Part shown: one piece after another, positions 1 through 12,835 of the stretch
Position numbering within the stretch: position 1 is the stretch's first letter
Layout of the letters: each line of letters opens with the position of its first letter
Notes under the pieces: generated by a model
What the model was told of the DNA's origin: nothing
What the model saw: the letters and a program-made list of their open reading frames with translations, nothing else
Databases searched by the model: none
Origin: Ignelater luminosus
Lineage: Eukaryota > Arthropoda > Insecta > Coleoptera > Elateridae
Length of the DNA stretch: 64,000 nt
Assembly: GCA_011009095.1 (NCBI GenBank)
Contig: VTPC01008772.1
Span: forward strand, 9,819-73,818
Reading direction: 5' to 3'
Program-made: the position numbers and the translations under genes

Positions 1-928
1 CTTCTATTTCTAGCACAACTAATTGCACGTGTACGCTATCACCTTTATAAAATCCTGCAATAAATTCATGTCCATCATAAAACTTGCACATTTATATCAA
101 GCCAGTGCACGTCCTTTACTATGTTAATAGATTCTTCTTATTCTACCCATAAGTTATACACTTTCTAATTTAGTATAGGTGAGATTTTATTAGGAGAAAA
201 CCATCTCTATAATTATAGGTAAGTCTTGCTTTAGTATTTCTAGAATATACTTGTCGGTATATCAAAATATAGACTTTGCTACTTTCCGAGCTACTCTACA
301 ACATGTGTTTTAATATCCCAGTGATAACATCAAACAAAGCAATGTTGAGAGTCTACCGCTGAATATTCAAGAAATCCTAAATGAGTTCCTTTAAATGTAG
401 TACTTACCACATAAAAATCAAAAGTAAATTATGAAGTTACTTTGACAACGTAAAGTAACAGAGAAGATGAATTTCATTAATAAGCCACTTTTTGTTGCTT
501 ATTTCTCAGAAAAAGCAAAGAGAGGGAAGCTTCAAAACGGTGGATGAAATATTCAATGATTCAGGCAACACTGGCAGTAAACAACATTTAAATATCAAGC
601 AGCATTTTAAGTTATAGGCATGAAGATTCAAAGCCAACAAATATTGTCAAGGAATAGGTGAGAAAATCATTCTCGTAAAGAGAATTCAATAACACCAATA
701 AATCATAATCTAAAAGTAAGGTTATGAGTTAGTCTTATTACTTACTGTAAGATGTCATAAGGGTTTGCTTTTTAATAAAGCAGCTAAAAGGTTAGTTTGC
801 TAAATTTTTGACAGTAGAGTATGTCCTAGTCAGGATTGTACGCTGTCGAATTACTAGGGCCGAGTTTCTCAATTGTAGATTAGGTTTCACTTCAAGATTA
901 GAGCCATAGATATAATTGTAACAACAGT
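1..928. other. AT-rich stretch, nothing identified
   Basis: I read all frames and see no recognisable protein motif, RNA gene or repeat shared with the rest of the window. It may be intron or intergenic DNA. Confidence 0.5.
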
Positions 929-1226
929 TTATTACGGAAAAACTGGGATTAGTGACCCATTGGTAGTGTATTCACATATAAAATCGATCTGCCACCTGTA
1001 ATGCTAGCCTTTATACAGTCGAAGACGGGTCGTGAGCTAAGAAAGCTTAGAGCAAGCAATACACGATAATAATAATACGGTAATCTTAGGGATTTCAATA
1101 TTGAGAGGGCGCCAGCTGTAGTAGAATGTTGATGACGTAGTTTCGAATAGAAGACCCCACGTGTCTAAGTCAGTAGACGAGATGTTAGCCAGGGTCGAAC
1201 CACAGGTTCGAATAATACACAAATAA
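929..1226 (-). repeat. Dispersed repeat, copy 1 (inverted relative to 23876-24187)
   Basis: The reverse complement of this stretch aligns over about 300 bases with 23876-24187. Shared landmarks include TGTGTATTATTCGAA, GTGGTTCGACCCTGGCTAAC, GCTGGCGCCCTCTCAATATT and ATTACAGGTGGCA. Similarity stops at both ends near the limits given. There are indels inside, and the short ORF on each copy is a by-product of the repeat. GGTTCGACCC resembles the B box of tRNA-derived SINEs, but I see no matching A box, so the class (SINE or MITE) is open. Confidence 0.75.
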
Positions 1227-4200
1227 ATTATGTTCTGAGGCTCTTCACCAATGTAAAGCGTTGATTAAGTAATCTTTATAGTGGATTACTTTTATCCAAG
1301 CGGTTGGTGAAGTGACGATAATATGCAGATATATTTCGCAAACAATTGACAATGTAGGTTGACAAATCGTATAAGTCAACGATGCTTCTTGATAAAAGAT
1401 TTTCAGAAAAGGGCAAAGTTTATTTACCATAATGGGAACCTATCCAATACGAAGCGAGCCCAGTTGTTAGCACAGATTACACTAAACTCGCGGCACTGGT
1501 TCACACAAGATTTGATTTACAGTTACTACATAAATTTTTACAAGAATAAACGTCTTCCTCATACGTTAGGTAACAACATATTTTAATTGACTTTCAAAAT
1601 ATCTATACGGAGCGAGGCAGTACGAATCTCGTAGAAAGTCTAATAAAAATATTAAGATGTTATAAGATAAATAATGGTACGATAGTTTAGGAGTTCGTTG
1701 TGAAATTTTCGAGGTACGGTGCAATAGAGATGCATCCGGAATATCCCGGGAAAATGTCTATAAATTGTTTAACCAATACAGAGTTCATTCGCAATCTTTT
1801 CACTCAGGTTAAACTTTACCTTATCGGAAACTAGTTCAATACCTGACTATTTCTCGGTAGTTCGCGAAATTATTTCTATGTTCAAAAATTCCACAGGAGA
1901 TAGCGATAGGTGAACTCTCTTGAGTGCTGAAGCGAATAATGTAATTTCCAATTCCCCAAGAGAGTGGAACTAACAAATAATTGGTTGATCAACATATCGG
2001 GTGATTGGACAACCAATAAAATAATACAAGAAAGGTGTGATTTAGCGAGAGACTTGGACGTCGCACTTTGAAATTATAGCAAATATAAATCTTGCTATGC
2101 TAGACAAGGTGACAGATTTATAGTTTTTAAGGGTAATAAAACCAAAAGATAAGAGTGTAACATTCTCCAAATCGCAAAAATGAAATCTGAAAAATATAAA
2201 TTCAGAGGTCATTCTATTTTATATCAAGCCCTAATACATCTCTAATTTAATATTAGGAAAGCATTCTTATAAAAAAATTTTAGAGAAATTTAACGTTCCC
2301 AAGTCATAAATTTAGGCAATATCAAGGGGCATTAAACCGAGGGGCTTTTATGTTATAAAAAAACGATAAACTTAATTTCTAAAATGGAATAACATATTTA
2401 CAAGAGAAAAGATTGAAAATAATAAAACGATACATCGTTATTTATAAGCATAAATAACTTATTAAAGAAAAGTTTGCTAACAAGTTGTTTGTGCAAAAGA
2501 AGTCAATCAAGAAATATCGGCAGTAGAATGTCCCAAAAGTCAGCAATAGTTTTTCTAAGTGCTAGGTTAAAGTTTGCCAGAATCTTGTTTCTAGACTTAT
2601 GTCTGGTTCTAGTTAAAATCACAAAAATATGCAAATCGCGTTGTTGGTTACCTTTTCAATTTTGTTCGGTTAAGCAAGCTAATCTCTATTTGAGACGATT
2701 TGAATAATGATCATCAATATTGTTTGACTTTAAAGAAAAATATCTTGGGATTGACAGTTTTTAGTAATTACTTCAGCTTAAATTGTTTATCGCAGGGTTA
2801 GGTGGTGTACTGACGTAATGCTCGTAATTGAAATCAGCATTTGGGTTAAATTTTAATTTGGTTTATACTGCAAACATATTTTTGTATCGATTGGACATCT
2901 CTGCTTCCAGCTTTCAATTAGTCAGCACACATTTTTATTTTGTTGAGGACTCATTTTAGTACAGCAATCAATCCCAACTTTGATAAAAATAAAATTAGGT
3001 GAAGGCAATTCTAAAAACTTGCAAATGCGAAATAGATAATCGAATAAAAGGCATTTTTGTGGAGGGTTTAAGCAATGTGCTGTATTCAAGTGATGAATAA
3101 ATTTATTCTAAAAATTAATTTTTCTGAATAGATTGAATAATTTAGATGACTGTCACTACTTTACAAAATAAATGCTTGAGAAGTGCCTAAAAAAGATTTC
3201 CCCATGGAATTTGACAAACGCGTATCTATTGCTCGAGTACCGAAACCTATGACAATGCAGTAAAATATTAATTTTCTTTTTTTTGAGTTTATCGAGTATC
3301 ATAGAAATTGAATTTTTTGTTTAGCTTAAGGAATGTTATATAAAAACATCATTTCTAAAAATAAATAGCTAATAATAGCGAGATATACTATTTTCTTAAA
3401 CATACTCATTTCGACAAACCCCTAGACATTACGTTCATTTTCGGATATCTTGCAGCAATTTTTCTAATTATACCATGTTTTCGAATAATATACGATTTAT
3501 GTCTACCAAAACCGTAATATCCAGAAACAAGTTAAATATCATAAAACTTGAACCGAAGACAAATAGTGGGAATTATTATAAATAAAAACAAATGTTTGAA
3601 ATTATGGCACATAAATGTTACTCTTCCGCTTTTTTCTCTCCAAAAACTAGAAGACTTTGTACATTTATTTTGTTGTACTTAGTTGTTTCTAGGCCAAAAA
3701 TAAGCTTCTTTTATAAATTGCTGGCAATAATACTTCAGGGTGTGTCTCGGAGTTGGTTAATTCCTTTATATCCTTCTTTATAACCATCGTATCTTGAAAG
3801 AATGTAAAATATTAATGTTAAGGTATATTTACAAGCATTCTGTTGCTTAACTTAGTGCGTATTTTAAAGAGAGGCAATTTTATAAAATTATGCTATTAGT
3901 AAATTTATATAACAAAAACGAAAGAAAGATGGTAGTTAAATAATATTGGTGGTTATTTTTTTCTGCAACAAATTTCTAAATTAAAGTTGAAGGATGTCTC
4001 TATTGTTACTCTTTAGAAAAATACCCTACAAGCCAGTTGTTATATTGTGGTCAAATCGTATCTCTTTCATTGCGTGTTTATTCTTCATCCAATACTTGAA
4101 GCAACAGCAAATGTATCTACTGATAGCTTTATGCGATTTTAAACGCTTCTAAGATATTTAACCCATTAAAGCTTGAATAATTTTTTAGAAACATATTTTA

Positions 4201-4278
4201 CATCAAGAAATACGAAACCAACAATGAAGAACAAATTTCTTTATTGACAATGTTTTTTTTAACATATGATATACCATA
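1227..4278. other. AT-rich stretch, nothing identified
   Basis: Short ORFs (for example 1359-1586, 2474-2707, 3592-3783) are no longer than expected by chance and show no family motif. No repeat or RNA gene was recognised. Confidence 0.45.
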
Positions 4279-5834
4279 TCATAGGCACAGGTGTTTATAA
4301 TTAATTATAAAATGGAAAATTATTGCGAGAGTGTATGATAAATTTGAAAGCAATCTTTGGGATGTAGTCCTATATTTAGAACAAATAAATTTAGCACACC
4401 TTTTACAATATGTACATTTAGACATCACAACGTGATCTTTTTTATCAAATCTAACTTCCTGCAGTACGTTACGTCTACATTTTGGTTTTGGCCTAGAAAA
4501 ATATTCTGAAGCTGCGAGGAAAGACAGTACAATATGTCTTATAAATTCTAGTAAACTAGCTTCCAGGTACACATCTCTGTACAAAATTCATATGTTTACG
4601 AACCCAAACTTCTTTTTTTAAATTTTGCAAAGGTGCTGTCTCTGTTCTGTTTGAAATAATTGTATGTTACCTATGCAGTTTATGTTGTCCTCTTTTAAAG
4701 TCTCCAACAAAGCCAAGGACTTGAAGAAGTTATCCAAAAATACAGTACTGTCATGAGTCAAGAAATTCAGGCACAGTGTTTCAGTCACAGATGATTCCAA
4801 TGTTGTACTGTCTTTCTTGTCTCCAGTACCACAGTAGGGATTAAATTTCAACATGTAATTTTCAGACGTACAGAGAGACATCAAAACTTGAAGCCATAGC
4901 GTATTGACTTTCCTCTTATAAATTGTTTCATTTAATGATGTCCATAGCATGGCTCCTTAGCTTCATGTAGTGAGAAACAGTTTCCTAAGGGTAAAGCTAA
5001 AGACTACGACATCTGGATTACTCTGTCGAGTAACGGCTGAAGCTAGTATAACTTGTTATTAGCATCTATTTTATTATTGTCCTTGAAGTGTAAGTAACGA
5101 TGTATTAATTCAAACCTATTGCGTGAAATACTATTAGCAACCAGTGGGTTGAATGTATCTGGTTTTGTTTGCCAGTACATTCTCCTGGAAGGAGACAATA
5201 TTATTATTCCAAAGTATTTTTAGATACATAAAAATTAAGATTTTCTTTAAAACTTGCATATTTTCTCGATTCGTCACAAATAAGCTGTATAAATCTTCCA
5301 AAAAGAACATTTTGAATAAGTCTACAGGCGATATATTTTCATGTCTTATTCTTTGTGCGATGTTAGGTTTGGGGTTTTCTGTATTTTCACTCTTTCTCTA
5401 GGGTTCAAAGTTTTTGCTTTCCAATTTCTGACTTTTCTACACAGCTTCTTTTTTCCTGAAACAGTCTTCCCCTCTTCTTCTTCTCTTTTGCATCTTTTAG
5501 CAATAATTAAAAAAGGTATACCATCATCGTCCAAAAAATCTTTATCACTTCCATGTAGTCTTAGGTTTAGCTCTCTTTTTTCACCAGTTTTAGATACTGC
5601 AAATATCGCCATAGGTTGTTTTAATATGCTTTGACCTATACCACAAATTCAAAAATCTCCTTCGTCATCACTCGGTGCCTCGTCTTTATCACTGTCTTCA
5701 CCACCTTTTGGTGGCAAAAGAACCAAATCTAGATGGCTGCAATCTTGTACTATATTAAAATCTTCATTCTCTTCATCTAACTCCTCTAAATATTTGATAA
5801 GTTCCTCTGCATCCTGCGGTACATTAGGATTGTA
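4279..5834 (-). pseudogene. piggyBac-like transposase, heavily deleted
   Basis: The family cuts and pastes DNA at TTAA sites using an RNase H-like DDD core. On the minus strand, in order: an acidic N-terminus (about 5834-5650, reading EELIKYLEELDEENEDF and later EAPSDDEGDF before a stop); a basic stretch (about 5612-5346); a block at about 5010-4910 containing SLHEA then YGHH and FIRGKSIRYGFK, the region of the first catalytic Asp; the block YCGTGDKK then VFLDNFFKSL at about 4850-4700, which keeps the second Asp; and a C-terminal part with LLEFIRHIVLSFL, VRFDKKDHVVM and a Cys-rich tail (CTYCKRC). The first catalytic Asp reads His. The stretch with the third Asp is missing between about 4618 and 4584, and most of the segment before the first block is missing too. 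Full family length is about 550-600 residues. I found no convincing terminal repeats. This is a dead copy. Confidence 0.7.
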
Positions 5835-5979
5835 GAATATTCTTTTGTAATGAAATAGTATACATAAAAGCCTATGATATGAAATTTCATATGCAAGATT
5901 TGCAAGCTCTCAGATAACATGCAATGTTCTCAAGTGTTGTTTTTTGTTATATTCTATTCATTTGACTAATTAGTCTAGT
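5835..5979. other. Short AT-rich spacer
   Basis: It contains nothing beyond a possible upstream part of the piggyBac copy. Confidence 0.3.
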
Positions 5980-6562
5980 CAACGAAAGGGTTGTAGAGAA
6001 CATGGAAGGGGGGAGAATTTTTCTCTTAAGGAATGTGTTGGGGGTAGTTAGGAGGCAAACATACTAAAAGTCCCCGCCCCTAGCTCCGCCGCTTCAGGGG
6101 TGGAGGTGGGCGAAAAAGTCTCTTTTTTCGGTTCTTCGCTTATAACTCGGAAACGGTGCATCCTACGTTAAGAAGTATTCTTTACAAAATACAAGATAAT
6201 TCAATTTCCTACAAGAATGTTTATATTCATTTTCTTCCTATGTGTTACAGTTTTCGAGATATTTGCCAGCGAAGATCGATAATTTTAGAAAAACTTTTTT
6301 TGTCTGACATTTTTCGTCAAACTTGTCCTTCTAACTCTTCAGCTTATGTTTTACAGAAAAGTTGTCAGACAGAAAGTTGTAGAGCATTGAAGTTTTCAAG
6401 AATATGTAAGGTTTACTAATTTATCTTCGACAGGTCAGAAGTTACAGCAATTTGAAGTTTTCGGATAAATTCCGTGATTTCTCAAGAAAAGTCAATGAAT
6501 GCCCGAAAGGGGGTTGTAAAGATATTTTTCTCTTGAGGAATGTGTTGGTGACATAAGCATAT
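5980..6562. repeat. Unclassified repeat-like unit with a GC-rich core and flanking short direct repeats
   Basis: A sequence of about 24 bases around TTTTTCTCTTAAGGAATGTG (near 6019-6050) recurs with one change near 6520-6548. It is preceded each time by a G-run and TTGTA. Between them lies a GC-rich block (6075-6112: CCCCGCCCC, CTCCGCCGCTTCAGGGG) unlike the surrounding AT-rich DNA. The 6156-6419 reading frame has no recognisable motif. This looks like an old non-coding repeat, possibly a decayed transposon. Confidence 0.35.
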
Positions 6563-9500
6563 AAGCTGTTCACTTTCATAATAAACACGTAAGTTAAAAT
6601 TAGCGCTGGAAGTCATTGTTCAATTGTTAGTTTGTTATGACAAGATACAAAGTTCATACTCAATCTAAAACCTGCCAATAGCTTTTACATTCATAGCAAT
6701 GTTTAAGGCCTTGTGCTGTTGACTCTGTGAATTTTATTTTTATAAAACGTTTCAAGCTGCAACATTGTGATGGCCCTAAAAGATAAAAAAGATGGTAATC
6801 GCGATGATCAAATGGATAACAACAGGTATTGTAAAAATATCTGATTTGCAAATTAAAGTGTTAATTGGCAAAATTCAAGTCAATAAATCAGTAAGTATCT
6901 GAACAGAAACTAAACAATAAGTACGTGCTTTTCCCAAAAAGCCTATATCTATGGATGAACACTTAATTCTTTTGCCGGTAAAATTACACTTGAATTTAAT
7001 CTCATGCTGAAAATAACTTTTCTTCTGTTGTTCTGGAAATTCATAGCTTCTTATTCGTATTAAATTTGAATTTGCTACATTCACCGTAAGTGTTTGCTAA
7101 ATTATAGTATTTTCAAAACTTAAAATTAATTATTTGAGTGTCTAGTGAATCGGTCGTATAATTCTTGTTGATGAACTTCATCGTAGCTATAATTATAATG
7201 AATTGAAACCACCACGAAAATCTATTCCCTCTACAAACTTTTAACAAGTACAAGTTTTAACAATGACGAATTTTTATTATTTTTTGGTAGATTGCAGAAA
7301 GTAATTAGAACAAGTGAATAACTTTAGGATTTTAGTTAATTCGGTTTGCCGCATCTGACAGGTTAAGTGATGGTTTAAATTAAGGTCATTAATTCTCAAC
7401 GTTATTTGAATATGCGTTTGTAACTCAAGAAAATTAATCAGGCTTCCGACGACGACGCACAGAATTGCAGCACAAGCAGCCGCTTTACTAAGGAAAGATG
7501 AATAAGGCATGTTAAGTTTTAGGAAGTTACCTTGCACAAGGAAGGCTTCCACCACTATTCACTCTTTGTTTAGGTTCCACCATACAATATTACTGACACA
7601 ATTTTACAGTTAAAGTCAGTTTTGTTTCCTACCCTAAATAAATGGACACTTAAACAAAAACCCAACGGAAAATATGATGCATGAATGTAAAGTGTGATAA
7701 CAAAACAAAATATTTGGATAACAGCGTGCTGAAGTTTATTATTTCAGGATTTGTTAAATTGAATGTAGGCGTGCGGTAGTATAAAAATGGATAAAATGTA
7801 CGTACGATATAACACAAATTAGATAAGAAATGAATATTATCTAAAAAGCATTTATGCAAAATGAAAAATATAGTGTTTGCTTTTCATAATGTTAATTTCC
7901 ACAAGCGTGGTTTGATAGTGTACATAGAACCTAGCAAAACAATTATTCAAAGTCAAAGATGCTTTACTTGAACTGACATTGATATGTTCACCTACGAAAT
8001 CTATATAAGTTAATCTACAATGTGCTAGTTTAAATATGTACCTATTAATATCGTATAGATAATAATTTGCTTGAATATCATGTTCAGAAGATTTTTATAT
8101 AACATTAAATAAAGAAATTTTATTTATAACTTGATTTTATTTGGGATTTTGTTTCCAACGTTTTCCATACGAATCTTATCTATAATTATAACTATAGAAA
8201 AATTAAAAAACGAAAGGTGTAGATATGTACGGATGAGTTTACAGATGTACTGTGGATTAAAATACTTAATAATGGTAGAGACTAAAGTTCATCTAACAAC
8301 CCATAATGATGTTGACATTAACGTTAGTCTGTGTAACTTTGAGCCTTTTGTGCACACGTATCACTTTATAAACAGATTAAGTCCATAAAATTTTTGTTCT
8401 TTGTAAATACATTTAAAAACCTAACACAGTTTAAGAAATTCCTGATTTAATTAGTAATAAACTTTACAATTATGATGATCGTTCGCTTTAAGTACCTTGA
8501 ATGAAAAATCGCTACACACATAATGCTCAAAATTAGGTTGTAGACATAAATTTTCACAAACGACCTACAACAGCCGACAATAAAACCAGAATGTAATCGC
8601 ACATTTCAGTAGGCTTTATCTGAAAAATGTCTGAAAACGTAATTAGCTTTCGTCATTTACAAATAATACCGGATAAAATAGTATGACACAAAATATACTC
8701 TACTCTCATTTAATTGAGCTTGCTCAATTTCTAGTCCATGTACGCATTTTAAATTTATTTTGCCTTCGTTGGTTGAGGTTACATTATGTATACGTAGAGT
8801 TTATTAATAGAAATTTGAAAGAATCGTATGATTTTAAAAGATGTTGAAAGTGTTTCCTATTGCAAGTTAAGCGCAAATTTCAATGTTTCAATGTTTTCAG
8901 TCAAGAAAGTTGCCTGTTCTTGAGTAAAAATTTTGATTACTGATTTATAAAAATGTAATTTACCACTAAAATTGACTATCAAACTATCAAAACGACATAC
9001 AGTCTCAGCTCCAAAATCAACTCTGACGTAAAATATTTTTGAGAAAGCAAAACAAACTGGTTTTAAATAAAATCAAGTAGGCAACTACGACACAAATTAG
9101 GAAGACCAACAAACCTCAGTTGTCAGTGATCTGTCTTGTATACCCATGTGCAGAGGAAATATTCTTAAGCGTCCTAAAATACGCAAGTGGTGTGTTAAGA
9201 CGTTTGAGGACGAAAATCATGATTAAATAACCTCGTTATCTTTTAGGTAAGATAAACTGCAATTCATTAGTAAGCTATTGAGTTTATGTGTTACAGAACC
9301 ACTACATTTAAGATTGGCTGCATAAATGTTTGTCTTTATAAGGTGCATCAGTTGACAAAAGTCGGTTTTAGAGCTTGCAAAGGTTTTTGACGACTTTTTG
9401 CTTTCTAGGTACGCATCTATCCGCTATGGCAAACCATTTCATTCAGGTTTCTTCGGGAATGCTCAATAGGTCAAAATTAAAGTAAATTTTTGTATCTCAC

Positions 9501-9722
9501 CGGTTTGTTAATAATTAACAAATGGTCTAATCAAGTTTACGATAAACTGAATTTAGCCCAAAAGGCTTGATCAATTCATTTTTTTATTACTGTTTTGGTT
9601 TTTGAGCACATTGAAATAATAATACTTTTCCTATCTCTAAAAAATATCACGCAATTTTGTCAATGTTAACTTTTTTCTCCAGTTTAACTAACTTTTTCAT
9701 AAATTTCTTTATCGTTTTCTAA
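6563..9722. other. AT-rich stretch, no supported gene
   Basis: One minus-strand reading frame (7277-7555) begins with a hydrophobic stretch (AAACAAILCVVVGS) that could be a signal peptide or chance. It has no homologous motif and no clear splice context, so I do not call it a gene. Nothing else was identified. Confidence 0.4.
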
Positions 9723-9724
9723 TA

Positions 9725-10985
9725 CAGGGTCGCTAAAAGTATGGAAACACGCTGCCCCTGCAAAAAAACGGTACGTAATAGACAAATGAAATTTGGAGAG
9801 CTTAAAGTAGGTATTTTCGCCATGTTTTGCGAAGAGAATTAAGATCAAATCTTCAGTTGTTTTTTCGTACGGCCGCTATCTTGAATTTCTTTAAATGGAT
9901 CACTGAATGTGTCTATTGAATTGCGGAAAATAATCATTAAAATAAAAAACTACCAATCCCCTTATAAAGACGTTGACAATTTATTTATTTCTCGTTCTAC
10001 TGTCAAGAGTTTAATTATGAAACTCAAAACTACAGTATATATTAATATTGATAAGAAAAGTGGAAGACCGCAAAAACTAACCAAGGTAACTGAGAGATGA
10101 GAGTTTTGGAGAAAATTATCAAAAAAGACAGTCGTGCTTTTATAGCTAAGATAACTCTAAAGTTTTCAGAAAGTATAAAAAGAATATTAGTGCAAGTATC
10201 TATCGCAGAAGAAATAATAAACTTGGCTTTAAATTTTATACGGTAAGATTAATGAGAAATTTGTAATGTTTAACATTTCCTTGTTGATGCAATTTGTATA
10301 AAGGGCAAAAAAAACCGTTTTTCACAGTAAAATAAACAAAAAATAGATTAAACTGATGTAAAGACCACCGTGATTGGACAACTAAAAAATTGAAATCAGT
10401 AAAATGCAGCGATAAGTTGAGGTTTGTGCCAATAAAGCATACATAAAGAATATTTTAAAAGAAACTACAAAATTTTCGATTTCAGTTATTATTTATCCAA
10501 GAGGTTGATAATTTATGTTCCTTGCACATGGACGCTAAAAAGTAAAAGGATATCTTAAAATTAACTATCTTTTATCATCAATACCAGTTTCAATTTCAGG
10601 TTCCGGGAGCTACATTTTTCAACAGGACGGAGCAGCATGCCTAACACAGAAAATTATTCAAAAATGGTTTCAAGAAAAGAGGATTCCTATCATAGAATAA
10701 CCAGCAAACAACCCTGATTTATGTATTTCCTATTATCACAAGAAAAGTATTTGGCTGCAATTCGGCAAAAAGTAAGACCGATTTGCAAACACGAATAGAA
10801 ACTATTTTGTGCTAGAATATCTACGGACCAGTGTAAACAATTTGAAAGCACAATGCTTGGAATGTAATCAAGCAAAAAAAGTTAGTCAATGGTTAAAAGA
10901 CAACAAAACCCAAAGTATCTTAATTGCAGCCGTTTTTGTATACTATCAGTTATTTTTATTAATATTTGTATGCTACCACTGTTAA
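9725..10985 (+). mobile_element. Tc1-like DNA transposon remnant, left end present
   Basis: The left end is CAGGGTCGCTAAAAGTATGG directly after a TA (9723-9724), the usual Tc1/mariner target. The transposase remains follow from 9909 to about 10975. I found no matching inverted right end, so the 3' terminus is decayed or lost. The C-terminal part (from 10792) is repeated after the N gap at 13236. Confidence 0.65.
9909..10975 (+). pseudogene. Tc1-family transposase, broken
   Basis: Tc1 transposases have paired helix-turn-helix DNA-binding domains and a DDE catalytic core. Seen here: an N-terminal helix-turn-helix (YKDVDNLFISRSTVKSLI) and a GRP-type linker (KKSGRPQKLT) at 9909-10090; a second DNA-binding stretch in another frame after a stop (EKIIKKDSRAFIAKI, about 10100-10240); then a long decayed middle; then YIFQQDGAACLTQKII near 10610, the second catalytic Asp; then an in-frame stop and NNPDL near 10710; then a C-terminal tail (FVLEYLRTSVNNLKA and KKVSQWL) to about 10975. 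The first catalytic Asp region is not readable. Several frameshifts make it non-functional. Confidence 0.7.
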
Positions 10986-12593
10986 TCACAATGAATAAAA
11001 CCTATAATCATAAGTAACAATGTTACAATTTCTTCAAACTCGCTTATACATCACAAAACTAAGAAAAACGACATTTTTTGTAAAATTATTATAGCAAGTG
11101 CTAGATGTGTCGACCTTTAGTATTTAAACTGAAATTTTTAATTCAAGATTTGACAATTCAAAAAAGACAAGTAATGACGTTAAATGGTTCATGACTCAAG
11201 CCCAGAATCAGGTTTTTGCAGTGACTAGCGAGACGTTTTAGACATCCGTTATTAGTCGCAATGGTAATTTGTTTTTAATTATTTTCTGCACTAGATATAA
11301 GGTGTCTTAAGTACCTAATCACTTAAATTTGTTGTTGCTTACCATTCAGCCATCTTTACTATGTAGTTACGAAGTTCTTAACTTGGAAGAACGTCGAATA
11401 ATGGATATAAATTTCTTCCCTAAATCTTTAACCGAGTATTGTAATCAACTTGAAACTTTCAGTTGCTTCCTACGTAATCTAACAGATATTAAAAAAGGGA
11501 AGAATGAACTCATGTCGACATTTTATTTTAAGCACAATAAGTGTACGCAACATGGTCGCCAACATGCCCAGAGAACTGGATAAGAATGACAATGTAATTG
11601 ACAATACTGTGATAGGTATTATGGAACATTGTTCAGTCCTCTTAACCAGAACAATGTCCCTGGATATTCTATGTCTGTCTCCAAGAAAGTATTTTACGGT
11701 ACATAACAAGTTATGCAACTTGTGGGAAGAAACTACCATAAAAACAGTGAAAAATACAAACGAAGAAGAGAGACAGTTAGCTACAGCTTTATGAAATGTC
11801 GATGTAGATGACATTATAAAGATAACAGTTGTAACCAATGGAAGCTGGGATAAAAAGTATATCTTATGTTCCCAAATATTCATAATACCTTCAAGGTGTC
11901 CAACTAAGGGCTCTTGATCAATTTTAAGTCAAGATATATGCTATACTTTGTATATTATTAAACTTTGCGGTCATTTACATTGTAACAGGGCAAGATTTCT
12001 AGCAAAGTTTCTGTCGGAATTAAAGTGCTATTTAGCAGCAATTAAATTTATTGCCACTGGTACTTAGCAGCGTAATATACGACAAGTCTGTTTGCTACTG
12101 CATGATACCTAGACTAAAGGTACAGTATCTTAGGTTTATGGAAAAATACAATTTTCTAGGTGTAATTGGATGGGTGAATGGAAAACACAATCAATCTCCA
12201 ATCCTGACGCCGAAATACACTATATCTATTGCAACCAAGATTAATATCATTCCACAAATGTGCCAATTGTTAGTTTAGGTTATGCCTAGCTACTTTTTCG
12301 CTTTCTACTTAAAAATTTTTTACTTTATTGCAAGATATGCATGACTTCGCATAACTTATTTATATGACAGTAACTAATTGTGATGATGCTTAATTAATTT
12401 CAAAGATATTCAGAATTAAATAATGCATGTAAAATAGAATTTAGATCTAAGATAGAAATTAAAAGGCAAAAAAATAAAAAAAAAGGTTACTAAGGTAGTT
12501 GTTGATAAGAAAAAAAATGGTAAAAAGAAATTGGGTGAGAGTTAAAAACTAGAGAAGGAAACGGAATAAAAAAAATTAATAAATGGATATTTA
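10792..12593. repeat. Long direct repeat, copy A (partner 13236-15204)
   Basis: From CGAATAGAAACTATTTTG at 10792 the sequence runs nearly identically to 13236 onward, with scattered substitutions and small indels, until ATGGATATTTA at 12593. There copy A is cut by a mariner end. It lacks a block of about 170 bases present in copy B (about 14313-14483) and an 8-base insertion near 13436. The high identity over non-coding DNA suggests a very recent duplication or two alleles. Confidence 0.92.
11329..11880 (+). pseudogene. Mutator-like transposase fragment, copy A, frameshifted
   Basis: The first frame (11329-11583) has ERRIMDINFF, then LETFSCFLRN and MSTFYFKHNKC, the cysteine-bearing front part seen in insect Mutator-like transposases. 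The reading then moves to another frame: VIGIMEH, then YFTVHNKLCNLWEE, NEEERQLATAL, a stop near 11794, and finally VDVDDIIKITVVTNGSWDKK near 11800-11855. The last motif matches the family pattern in which ITVVADGSW precedes the catalytic domain. Here the Asp of that DGSW motif reads Asn. The catalytic domain that should follow is absent. The open minus-strand frame over the same bases is a shadow. The assignment rests on motif memory, not a search. Confidence 0.5.
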
Positions 12594-12835
12594 CGAGGGC
12601 TGTTTGACGGAAGTGTGACATTTCAATAAAAAACAGGTTTAGCCTAGATTTTTTTTATTATTTTTTAACATAGTTCCCTTCAAGTGCTACACACTTAGTC
12701 CAACGACTTTCCAATTTCTTTAAGCCGTCTGAGAAATGTTCTTTTGGCAACTCGTCAAAATAGGCCTCCGTTGCAGGAATAACCTCTGCATTTGATGTGA
12801 ATTTTTTTCCTGCGAGAGATTTTTTCAAATTCGGA
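12594..12835 (-). pseudogene. mariner transposase C-terminus and right end, cut by the assembly gap
   Basis: On the minus strand, entering from the gap, the frame reads KKFTSNAEVIPATEAYF, FDELPKEHFSDGLKKLE, RWTKCVALEGNYV and stops at 12658-12660. This is the standard end of a mariner transposase. Beyond the stop, the element end reads CGAGGGCTGTTTGACGG on the plus strand from 12594, directly after TA (12592-12593). Copy B keeps the same TA without the insertion (15203-15204), so 12594 is a real transposon boundary. The rest of the element lies in the gap. Confidence 0.8.

Noticed and set aside
5153-5634. Overlapping plus-strand ORFs of 82 and 97 codons
   Set aside because: Antisense to the Lys/Glu-rich N-terminal part of the piggyBac relic.
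7277-7555. Possible secreted-protein first exon on the minus strand
   Set aside because: A hydrophobic stretch alone is weak; there is no family motif, promoter or partner exon.
11479-11883. Minus-strand ORF of 134 codons, hydrophobic, repeated at 13933-14292
   Set aside because: Antisense to the Mutator-like relic. Its conservation between copies reflects DNA identity, and the other strand carries recognisable motifs.
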